A stretch of 64,000 nucleotides of DNA, from the NCBI GenBank assembly GCA_937974555.1, contig CALJKR010000083.1:1-64000 (forward strand). Direction: 5' to 3'. The position numbers were made by a program, and so were the translations under genes. Positions 8,661 to 17,862 of the stretch are shown piece after piece. The notes beneath the pieces are model-generated. The model had not been told where the DNA came from, ran no database searches, and saw nothing but the letters and a program-made list of their open reading frames with translations. This stretch comes from an uncultured Flavobacteriales bacterium. Its GTDB lineage: Bacteria > Bacteroidota > Bacteroidia > Flavobacteriales_D > Sanyastnellaceae. Numbering within the stretch: position 1 is the stretch's first letter; each line of letters opens with the position of its first letter.

Positions 8661-11600
8661 ATGCATACGATTATGAAACGTGGATGGATTGTGTTGATTT
8701 GGATGTGCTTATTGGCTGGGGTTGCGCAAGCGCAGCGTCCATTCCAATTGCAAAAAGATCAACAGGCCTATGGAAAGGCAATGGAGTTGTTTGAGCAAAA
8801 TAAATTTGCTCCAGCCCGAAAACACTTCGAAGATTATCTTCAGAATTATTGCAAAATCAACACCTCTGTAGAGTGTGCCAATGCAGAGTATTTCATTGCG
8901 CGATGTGCTTTAGAACTATATCACAAAGATGCCGAATACCTGATGGAGGTATTCATTCGTAATCATCCTGATTCGCCCAATAAAGAGCGCGCCTATTTTG
9001 AAATGGGACTTTTTTATGGCAAAAAGAAAAGTGCCAACAAGTGTTTGGAGTGGTTCAATAAGGTGGATTTGCGCAGCCTTCCCGCCAATGATCAAATTGT
9101 TTTTCATTACTACAAGGCAGAATCACTGTTAAGTAAAGGCGACAAGAAAAGTGCGCGTGGTGAATATTTTACAATCAAAGACAAGGACAGTCCCTATCGC
9201 AATTCTTCTTTGTATATGTACAGTCACTTGGCCTATGAAGATGGTGATTATACCGCAGCCTTGGAAGGGTTTGAATTATTGAAGACCAATGCGCTTTTTC
9301 AAGATCGTGTTCCATTGTACATCGCGCAGATCTATTATTTGCAAAGACGCTACGATGACTTGATAGCCTACAGCGAGCAAGTATTGGAGGCCGCCAAGGC
9401 TTTGGACGAAGTCAAAGCCAATGAAATTAAAAAGATGGTTGGGGATGCTTATTTCAATCAAGAACTATATCCGGAGTCCTTGCCATTTTTAACGGCCTAT
9501 GCCGAGGCCAAGAACAAGGTCAATATGACCCGTGAGGATCGCTATCGCTTGGCTTATGCCTTGCAAAGAAGCGAGCAGTGGGATGCGGCTGTCGAATGGT
9601 ACAATGCTGCCAAAAACAATGAAGAGTTACTGGGACAGTTGGCAGCGTACAATGAAGGGGTGTGTCAAATGAAATTGAACAACAAACGCGAAGCTTGGAA
9701 GGCATTTGGCGCGGCACGGGACATGGCTTTTGATGTCGATTTGCAGGAAGATGCGATGTTCAACTTTGCTAAAATTGCATTTGAACTTTCTTCAGATCCA
9801 TTTGATGATGCCATTACATCATTTGAAGAATATCTAAAAAAATACCCTGACAGTCCCCGTCATGATGAGGCCTATCAATTTCTGTTGAACGTGTACATGA
9901 AGACCAAGAATTACGAAAAGGCTTTGGCTTCATTGGACAAGATCAAAAAGAAAGACAATGTCATCAAAGCGGCTTACCAGAATTTAAGTTTCAATCGCGC
10001 AGTGGAATTGTATCAATCGCGCGAGTTTGATCGCTCTCTGGGATTCTTCAAGCAGGTGTTTACCTATCCCATCGACGAAAGGGTAAATGCCAGTGCGCGC
10101 TTCTGGACAGCGGAGATTGCTTATCAAAAGAAAGACTATGACTTTGCGTTTACTTTGTACCAAGCCTTCTTGGATGAACCGGGAGCATTTGAAACGGAAT
10201 ATTACGGGGCTGGGTATTATGGCCAAGGATATTGCAAGTTCAAAAAGGCCAATGATGTTCAGGATTTGGATGAAGGAAAGAAGGATTATTTAAATGCATT
10301 GCCCTATTTTAAAAAGTACCTGGAAGGCAATTGGGACCGCGATCAGCGTAAGAGCTATGACGCGATTTTGCGTATAGCCGATGTCTATTTTGTCAATAAA
10401 ATGTATGAAGAGGCCATTGTCTATTATGACAAAGTAGCGGACGATAGTCAGGGAAATAAGGATTACGCGATGTACCAGAAGGCCTTGGCCTACGGCTATT
10501 TAAGTCAACCTGAAAAAAAATCTTGGGTTCTAAAATCCATGTTGAAGGAATTGCCAGGTTCTAAATATGAAGTGGATGCCATTTATGAATTGGCCAAATC
10601 CTACCTCATGGAAGACCGCTTACAAGAGTCTGTGGAGTATTACAATTTACTGTTGAATCAACACAAGGGCAATGCTTACACCAAGAAAGCCTTGGTGGAT
10701 CAATGCTTGCTTTACGCCAAGCAAGGCAAATTTGAGGCAATGAAAACCGCTTGGAATAATTTGGTTCAGCAATTCCCCAATGACGCGGTATTGTTGGATG
10801 CAATTGCCATTGTTAAACCTGTTTTGATTGAAGATGTGGCTTTTCAAAATCAAATCAAGGGAATTAAGGTTTTAAATGTTTCCAGCGAGGATATTGAAGA
10901 AGAGGTTTATGCCCGTGCGGCCGAGTTGGGATTCTCTGAAAATTGTGAAGCTGCTGTTCCAAAACTGCAGCAATATATTCAACAATTTCAACCTGCGTTG
11001 CATACCACGGAGGCCCATTACTTGTTGGCAGAGTGTTTGTTTAAATCCAATGATTTGGACAAGGCATTGGATGCCTATAACGTAGTGATTGCGCAGCCTT
11101 TTGGTGAGTATACAGAGGATGCTTTGCTAACTGCCTCTACCATCAACTTCAACCGAAAGAATTGGGATATTGCCGCACAACATTATACGGAGTTGGAGCA
11201 AGTGGCCGTTTCTAAGAATAACGTTTTGGAGGCCCAAGTGGGTTTGATGCGTTGCTTCTATTACAAGAAAGATTTTGTACATGCCCTTGAGTATGCCAAC
11301 AAGGTGATCGATAATCAATCCATTCCAGAAGACATCAAAACCACAGCCCACATGTGGAGAGGTTTGATGAATGCCGAGCAAAAGAATTATACTGCCGCAA
11401 GAAGTGATTGGGATTTGGTGATAGCCAAAGGCGGAAAGCAAGGAGCTGAAGCCAAATACCAAAGGTGTTTGTCATTCTACAATGAAGCCAACTACACGCA
11501 GACAGAAACCGAGATTTATGAAATGGTGGATCAGTTTGCTGGATTTGATGAACCCAAAAACAAAGCTTTCTTATTGCTGGTAGATACTTACACCGGCATG

Positions 11601-11828
11601 GGTGATTTCTTCCAAGCCAAGGCCACAGTGGATGCGATCATGAGCAATGTGGATGATGAAAAAGTAAAACAAGAGGCCAACGCCAGATTAGCGGTGATCA
11701 TGGAGAAAGAAAATGCGGAATTGGAGAAGTTGCGCGAAAAGCCAACAGAGGAAATTATCAATGTAAATGAAAACGGAGAGCCTGTGGCTCCTGTTCAACC
11801 AGAAAATCAAGGAGGGGAAAATGAATAA
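8661..11828 (+). CDS. large periplasmic tetratricopeptide-repeat protein
   Basis: A 1055-residue exported protein composed almost entirely of TPR helical hairpins. A signal peptide ends at VAQAQ near residue 25 (the ATG at 8673, four codons in, is an equally good start). Repeats with the pattern A..Y..A...F...L....P run through to about residue 1010, and a Glu- and Pro-rich tail ends the protein. TPR arrays bind other proteins, so a scaffold role in envelope assembly is inferred. The stop overlaps the start of the barrel gene by 8 nt (ATGAATAA), implying coupled translation. It is not SprE/PorW, which is a shorter lipoprotein. Confidence 0.85.
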   Translation: MHTIMKRGWIVLIWMCLLAGVAQAQRPFQLQKDQQAYGKAMELFEQNKFAPARKHFEDYLQNYCKINTSVECANAEYFIARCALELYHKDAEYLMEVFIRNHPDSPNKERAYFEMGLFYGKKKSANKCLEWFNKVDLRSLPANDQIVFHYYKAESLLSKGDKKSARGEYFTIKDKDSPYRNSSLYMYSHLAYEDGDYTAALEGFELLKTNALFQDRVPLYIAQIYYLQRRYDDLIAYSEQVLEAAKALDEVKANEIKKMVGDAYFNQELYPESLPFLTAYAEAKNKVNMTREDRYRLAYALQRSEQWDAAVEWYNAAKNNEELLGQLAAYNEGVCQMKLNNKREAWKAFGAARDMAFDVDLQEDAMFNFAKIAFELSSDPFDDAITSFEEYLKKYPDSPRHDEAYQFLLNVYMKTKNYEKALASLDKIKKKDNVIKAAYQNLSFNRAVELYQSREFDRSLGFFKQVFTYPIDERVNASARFWTAEIAYQKKDYDFAFTLYQAFLDEPGAFETEYYGAGYYGQGYCKFKKANDVQDLDEGKKDYLNALPYFKKYLEGNWDRDQRKSYDAILRIADVYFVNKMYEEAIVYYDKVADDSQGNKDYAMYQKALAYGYLSQPEKKSWVLKSMLKELPGSKYEVDAIYELAKSYLMEDRLQESVEYYNLLLNQHKGNAYTKKALVDQCLLYAKQGKFEAMKTAWNNLVQQFPNDAVLLDAIAIVKPVLIEDVAFQNQIKGIKVLNVSSEDIEEEVYARAAELGFSENCEAAVPKLQQYIQQFQPALHTTEAHYLLAECLFKSNDLDKALDAYNVVIAQPFGEYTEDALLTASTINFNRKNWDIAAQHYTELEQVAVSKNNVLEAQVGLMRCFYYKKDFVHALEYANKVIDNQSIPEDIKTTAHMWRGLMNAEQKNYTAARSDWDLVIAKGGKQGAEAKYQRCLSFYNEANYTQTETEIYEMVDQFAGFDEPKNKAFLLLVDTYTGMGDFFQAKATVDAIMSNVDDEKVKQEANARLAVIMEKENAELEKLREKPTEEIINVNENGEPVAPVQPENQGGENE

Positions 11829-13590
11829 GTTTCAAATATTGACCGCTATCTTGGGATTGGCCACCAGTATGGCTTGGTCACAGCAAGATACCAGCATCAC
11901 ACAGAGTGCTCAGTTTGAAGGGGATTTGAAAATTCGCTTGCGCGATGCGGGAAAGATCAGTTCCAATCCCACTATCATCGAACAGAAATCCAAGATGGAC
12001 AAGATTAAATTTCAGTTTCTGCCAACGGCCACTGTGCAAGCCACGGATCCTGAAAAAATCGCGGCAGCAAAAATCAATGTCGTAGACAAAGTATCTGCGA
12101 TTCAAAAAGGTCACATCGTGGCAGGGATGGGCAATTACGTTACCCCCATGGTGGATGCGCATTATTCCTCTGGTCGAAATAGAAATGGCGATTGGGGGGT
12201 GAATGTTTACCACCTGAGCAGTAATGGAGGAGTAGTGGCTGATAGCAACGCCATTGGCAGTGGTTACAGCGATTCCCGTGCTTCTGCTTATGCACGTTAT
12301 TTTTTGAAGAATGCAAGCATCCAAGCTTCGGGAAATTATTGGCGCAATGTGGCTCGCTTTTATGGGCAAACCGCAGCTCCTATGATGCCCATGATTGATA
12401 GCTTGATCTTATTGAATTCTGGACAACAGCAATTGTGGCAAACGGGCAATGGCAATATCCGCTACGATAGCTTCTCAAGGGATTCCTCTGATATGAACTA
12501 CCACGCTCGTTTGAACTACCAAAGAGGTTGGGGAAAATTTGGAGAGAAGGAATCCGTCTATGATTTTCAATCCAGTTTGGATAAATTGGTCAAGACGGAG
12601 GTATTTGCGATCGACCTTGGAGCCAAGTGGAACAATTTTGAAAGTGAGGGCTACCGTTACAATGGAACGGGGATTTTCACCCAAGAAGGAGATGGTGAGT
12701 ACAGAGCACGAAAGCAGAACAATGCAGTCATGCGCATTCAACCTTCGGCCTATACCGTTTGGCGCGATTTGCGCGTGAAAGTGGGAATGGGGGTGTTTAT
12801 TGAAAACAACAGCGAGAAACCAGCGCATTTCTATCCGATGTTGGAAATGAAATGGTCGATTTTGGATGGCCTATTCTTGCCCTATGCTGGAGTAAAAGGA
12901 GGAGTTGAACTCAATACTTTCCATGCCTTGATGGAGCAGAATCCTTTTGTTATTTCCAATCCTCGTTTGCTCAATCGTAACAATAAATTTGAGGCATACG
13001 GCGGAATCAATGGCGTGATCTCTTCTAAAATGGGATACGAAGCGGGCGTGAATTGGAACATGTATGAGAATCAAGCGTTTTTTGTAAACGATGCTTCCGT
13101 TTCGCTAGGCAACCGTTTCAATGTGTTGTACGACAACATGAGACAGTTGGATATTCATGGAAGATTTTCTTATACTGAATCCAAGAAATGGGAAGCCGAT
13201 ATTTCAGCGCATTATTTCATCTACGATTTGGATAGCGCCAAATATGCTTGGAATATGCCCAATTGGAAAGCAACCTTGCAAGGGTCATACTTCATCAATG
13301 ACGCTTGGAAATTGGGTATGCAAGTCCATTATATCGGCGATCGATATGCCTACACGCAGTATTATGAGAGCGGAATAACAGAATTGACTCAAAATTGGTC
13401 AGGCGTGCCTGGACAAGCTGTAAAATTACGTGGCTTTTTAGATGCCAATTTGCAAGTTCGTTATCAATACAATCCGCAGATAGCGGCTTGGGCCAATGTA
13501 TACAATACCGTGGCGCAACGATACCAAATGTGGAATGGATACAATCAGCAGCGTGTGCTGTTTATGATGGGAGCCGCAGTGTCTTTTTAG
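11821..13590 (+). CDS. outer-membrane beta-barrel protein (TonB-receptor-like barrel)
   Basis: A 589-residue outer-membrane protein. The ATG at 11821 gives a signal peptide ending AWSQ; the longer frame from 11767 would start inside the TPR gene. The body is a series of amphipathic strands with aromatic girdles, such as YARYFLKNASIQASGNYW, as in TonB-dependent receptor barrels, but there is no plug domain, so it is not a complete receptor. It follows the TPR gene with an 8-nt overlap and is closed by a terminator. The TPR-barrel pair probably works together; the cargo or function is unknown. Confidence 0.8.
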   Translation: MNKFQILTAILGLATSMAWSQQDTSITQSAQFEGDLKIRLRDAGKISSNPTIIEQKSKMDKIKFQFLPTATVQATDPEKIAAAKINVVDKVSAIQKGHIVAGMGNYVTPMVDAHYSSGRNRNGDWGVNVYHLSSNGGVVADSNAIGSGYSDSRASAYARYFLKNASIQASGNYWRNVARFYGQTAAPMMPMIDSLILLNSGQQQLWQTGNGNIRYDSFSRDSSDMNYHARLNYQRGWGKFGEKESVYDFQSSLDKLVKTEVFAIDLGAKWNNFESEGYRYNGTGIFTQEGDGEYRARKQNNAVMRIQPSAYTVWRDLRVKVGMGVFIENNSEKPAHFYPMLEMKWSILDGLFLPYAGVKGGVELNTFHALMEQNPFVISNPRLLNRNNKFEAYGGINGVISSKMGYEAGVNWNMYENQAFFVNDASVSLGNRFNVLYDNMRQLDIHGRFSYTESKKWEADISAHYFIYDLDSAKYAWNMPNWKATLQGSYFINDAWKLGMQVHYIGDRYAYTQYYESGITELTQNWSGVPGQAVKLRGFLDANLQVRYQYNPQIAAWANVYNTVAQRYQMWNGYNQQRVLFMMGAAVSF

Positions 13591-13620
13591 GCGTGTATTT
13601 TGTTGATGAAATGTGAATAG

Positions 13621-13650
13621 AATTAGGGGGCTTAGGCCCCCTAATTTTTT
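13621..13650 (+). terminator. rho-independent terminator after the TPR/barrel operon
   Basis: An 11-bp perfect stem AATTAGGGGGC/GCCCCCTAATT (13621-13631 and 13636-13646), loop TTAG, followed by T residues to 13650. Confidence 0.92.
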
Positions 13651-13661
13651 CGCCAAAATGA

Positions 13662-15707
<2,046 letters not shown>

Positions 15708-15720
15708 TCATTGAGCATAC

Positions 15721-15749
15721 AAAAGCCCCGCATTGCGGGGCTTTTTTTT
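15721..15749 (+). terminator. rho-independent terminator after gyrB
   Basis: An 11-bp stem AAAAGCCCCGC/GCGGGGCTTTT (15721-15731 and 15735-15745) with loop ATT and an eight-T run ending at 15749. It is A/T-flanked on both sides. Confidence 0.92.
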
Positions 15750-15751
15750 GG

Positions 15752-15872
15752 CACCTGCCCCGCATATCGCTTCGCTCACTGCGGTTCACCGCGCTATCCG
15801 CTATATCTTGGTGTCCCTCGGTTCACTCCGTTCCCCTCACTCCACCAAGGATGCCGCTGCTATCGCTGGCGC
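15752..15872 (+). repeat. GC-rich palindromic intergenic element (REP-like)
   Basis: About 120 bp of non-coding sequence, visibly richer in GC than its surroundings. It contains the perfect palindrome arms GCGGT/ACCGC (15781-15792), a longer inverted pair CTTGGTG (15807-15813) and CACCAAG (15843-15849), and the near-repeats GCTATCCGCTATAT and GCCGCTGCTATCGCTGG. From memory, the pairing of 'ATATAGCGGATAGC' with 'GCGATAGCAGCGG' around a variable stem is a widespread intergenic repeat in Flavobacteriia. No open frame here is credible. Confidence 0.6.
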
Positions 15873-15905
15873 AAAATAATTGCCGTTCGGAGCAGGAGGT
15901 ATGTT

Positions 15906-16223
15906 TCAATCCACGTACGTTTCGCGGAGTACAGATTTGATTTGGCTTATCTCAGCTTCCGTGAGTCGTTTGAAGTTTTTGATAATTCTGGATTTATCAA
16001 TGCATCGAATCTGATCCAAAACCACCCATCCTTTTTTCTTGTTGTGCGTAACGACAACACGGGTTGGATAAGGCTTTGAAGTTGTGGTCATGGGTGCAAC
16101 GACCAATGTCTTTAAATGGAGGTTCATCTCGTTGGGAGAGATGATCACGCAGGGTCTGGTCTTTTTAATTTCTACTCCTTGGGTTGGATCTAAATTGACC
16201 AATACAATTTGATATTGATTCAT
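15906..16223 (-). CDS. MazF/PemK-type toxin (mRNA endoribonuclease)
   Basis: A 105-residue toxin of a type II toxin-antitoxin pair; MazF proteins cleave mRNA at short sequences. The family signature is clear: YQIVLVNLDPTQGVEIKKTRPC, then VVAPMTT and later VVLDQIRCID, which contains the conserved region of the SH3-like barrel. The ATG at 16223 gives an ATGA overlap with the antitoxin stop and a typical N-terminus; an ATG at 16229 would add two residues. Normal family length, apparently intact. Confidence 0.92.
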   Translation of the reverse strand: MNQYQIVLVNLDPTQGVEIKKTRPCVIISPNEMNLHLKTLVVAPMTTTSKPYPTRVVVTHNKKKGWVVLDQIRCIDKSRIIKNFKRLTEAEISQIKSVLRETYVD

Positions 16224-16465
16224 TTCCATTCCTCTAAATTTTCATCTTCAAATGAATCGTCGATTAACAACTTATCGTCCCCATTTTCATTCATCTGTTG
16301 AAAGGCCTTGTCCCATCCCATTCTTGGACTAGCAATGGGTTTGAGAATGATGTGGTCATGCTCCAACACCAACTCAACCTCATCTTTTATTTTGTATTTT
16401 TTGAGAATGGATTTGGGAATTCGAATTCCTTTTGAATTTCCAATGCGGACGATTGCTACATTCAT
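16220..16465 (-). CDS. MazE-like antitoxin (AbrB/SpoVT fold)
   Basis: An 81-residue antitoxin. The N-terminus MNVAIVRIGNSKGIRIPKS is the swapped-hairpin AbrB DNA-binding domain (about residues 1-48). The C-terminal part is acidic and flexible (ENGDDKLLIDDSFEDENLEE), as expected for the segment that wraps and blocks the toxin. It precedes the toxin with a 4-nt overlap. The pair probably represses its own promoter in the 16466-16674 region. The ATG at 16465 is chosen because upstream in-frame sequence does not resemble the family. Confidence 0.9.
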   Translation of the reverse strand: MNVAIVRIGNSKGIRIPKSILKKYKIKDEVELVLEHDHIILKPIASPRMGWDKAFQQMNENGDDKLLIDDSFEDENLEEWK

Positions 16466-16629
16466 TTCGTTTATTTTAGTATATACAAAGTAATTACAAA
16501 ATGACGGCTTCTGCAAATTGTTTTTAACTCGAAACAATCCAGGGTTATTTCGATGTCGGCGCGTGGGTTTTCTGTATGCTCTGGCGGTTTTCATATGCCA
16601 AAGCTAAGGAGCGCCAAGGTGCGGGTTAC

Positions 16630-16664
16630 CGCATAAATTATAAGAATATGGTTTAGGTTATGCG
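16630..16664. other. small inverted repeat upstream of the TA pair
   Basis: CGCATAA (16630-16636) and TTATGCG (16658-16664) form a 7-bp stem with a 21-nt loop. It lies between the DUF1801 gene stop (16675) and the antitoxin start, in a 209-nt intergenic region with another GC-richer patch near 16555-16625. It could be an operator, an mRNA stem or part of a recombination scar. No T run follows on either strand. Confidence 0.3.
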
Positions 16665-16674
16665 AAAATTTGAA

Positions 16675-17094
16675 TTAAGGGAGCGATACGGTCCGTATCA
16701 ATTCGCGGAGCACGGAAAGATCAATATCCGAAGTCTTTTTAAAGCCAATGGAGTAGCCAGTGATTTTGGCTTTGCCCAGTCGAGACCCCAGGAATTCTTG
16801 TAGAAAGTTTTTGTCTTCTAAACCCAATATGTAAATGGATAGTCCAGTGCTGGTGGCGCAAATGCCTATTCTGAATGTGTCTTGAAAACTTCCATTGGTA
16901 TAATGAATCCTACTTTTTCCAAAGCCGATGGTGGGATTGGTCACCACCTTGCCCGCTTCATTACGGCCATCAAAAAAATGCAACTCCGCCTGGGGTATTT
17001 CTTCGCGAAGCAACTGATACAAACCGCAGAGTAACTCGGCTTTGGGAGAAGGCAAGTGTTGAAAATGCTGTTCGATTAGGATTTGGGCAGTCAT
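16675..17094 (-). CDS. DUF1801 (YdhG-like) domain protein
   Basis: A 139-residue soluble protein of the DUF1801/YdhG-like fold, function unknown. Recognisable features are LLCGLYQLLREEIPQAELHF near the N-terminus, a central beta region (NPTIGFGKSRIHYTNGSF) and the C-terminal GFKKTSDIDLSVLRELIRT, which matches the 'kk..did...l..li' ending of the family. The start at 17094 lies 1 nt after the stop of the kinase-like gene, so the two form one unit. A longer frame to 17205 would overlap that gene. Confidence 0.65.
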   Translation of the reverse strand: MTAQILIEQHFQHLPSPKAELLCGLYQLLREEIPQAELHFFDGRNEAGKVVTNPTIGFGKSRIHYTNGSFQDTFRIGICATSTGLSIYILGLEDKNFLQEFLGSRLGKAKITGYSIGFKKTSDIDLSVLRELIRTVSLP

Positions 17095-17095
17095 T

Positions 17096-17734
17096 TTAAT
17101 CAATCCAAAATGTTGGGGTAAGATAAAAAACGGTATCAATAAAATAGAGAATATCTTTTTTTGTAAGAACATTCTCGTCGTGCAAATCTTCGAGAATAAT
17201 GCCAAGTTCTGTATTGATATAATCGTTATTTCGATTATTCATAAATCCATTGGATTCTAAAAATGCTTTTACCTTTCCAAGATCAGTAATTGTATCCGTT
17301 GCTACAAAATTTTGCGGCACTACGGCAAACAACGTGGCTTGTATCTGGGCAAACCCATTTAAAGTATAAGCGGTGTCTGGAAAGAAAAAGTTGTGAAGTA
17401 TTAAATTGTGAAAATAGTCAGACCAACTGTTGTAATAAATAGAATCATTAAGTTTTAAGACATGTTTGTTGTCTTTCAAATAAACTTTTTGTTCCGCTCC
17501 TTCACTTACGTATTGTGAAAAATCTATATCATGCACCCATAAGCGATTAGATTCAATAAAGGAAATCAAACCCGCTTCTTCTTGTTTTTTGAAGTGCTTT
17601 TGTTTTTTATCCTCTTCACTTGATCCAATGCCATTTCTAAGGTGACTGGCGATTGATGAGATAAGAGCTCCATTGCCATCTGTGATCTTTCCTGAAAGGA
17701 TATTGCGAAGTTCATTTTTTAAACTTGTATTCAT
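17096..17734 (-). CDS. kinase-like protein (polyvalent-protein kinase domain family)
   Basis: A 212-residue soluble protein with a degenerate protein-kinase-like pattern: a glycine-containing strand with SEGAEQKVYL (about residues 77-86) and then KHVLKLND, which would supply the ATP-binding lysine; LEDLHDENVL near residue 180 in the place of the catalytic loop HxDxxxxN; and FIDTVF in the place of the metal-binding DFG. This matches small kinase domains described in phage and mobile-element polyvalent proteins. The N-terminal 45 residues resemble a helical leader. No kinase activity can be claimed. It is the first gene of a unit with the DUF1801 gene. Confidence 0.55.
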   Translation of the reverse strand: MNTSLKNELRNILSGKITDGNGALISSIASHLRNGIGSSEEDKKQKHFKKQEEAGLISFIESNRLWVHDIDFSQYVSEGAEQKVYLKDNKHVLKLNDSIYYNSWSDYFHNLILHNFFFPDTAYTLNGFAQIQATLFAVVPQNFVATDTITDLGKVKAFLESNGFMNNRNNDYINTELGIILEDLHDENVLTKKDILYFIDTVFYLTPTFWID

Positions 17735-17736
17735 TA

Positions 17737-17744
17737 CAAAAATA
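17737..17744 (-). promoter_or_regulatory. -7 promoter box 2 nt before the kinase-like gene
   Basis: On the minus strand it reads TATTTTTG (fits TAnnTTTG) and is followed by TA and then the ATG at 17734. Transcription would start at or just inside the start codon, giving a leaderless mRNA. Confidence 0.5.
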
Positions 17745-17820
17745 GGGTAAGATTCTTATGGAATTATCTCCCTCTCTTGGGATTAAAGATAAGCAATCTA
17801 CGTATATGAAGCAATTGCAT

Positions 17821-17845
17821 AAAAAAACCCGCCGAAGCGGGTTCT
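17821..17845 (-). terminator. terminator of the yidC/S46 operon
   Basis: On the minus strand the stem AACCCGC/GCGGGTT (17826-17832 and 17837-17843) with a four-base TTCG loop is followed by seven T. It lies 20 nt after the S46 peptidase stop. A weaker T stretch on the plus side may make it partly bidirectional. Confidence 0.88.
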
Positions 17846-17862
17846 TTTTCAAATTTCAAAGA

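Noticed and set aside
15711..16079. 122-codon open frame on the plus strand after gyrB
   Set aside because: Covers the gyrB terminator, the palindromic element and the antisense of mazF; the product is low-complexity Cys/Arg/Tyr-rich and not protein-like.
16630..16664. Possible integron attC site
   Set aside because: Only the CGCATAA/TTATGCG pair fits; the second simple site, extrahelical bases and an integrase are not seen, so it is listed only as an inverted repeat.
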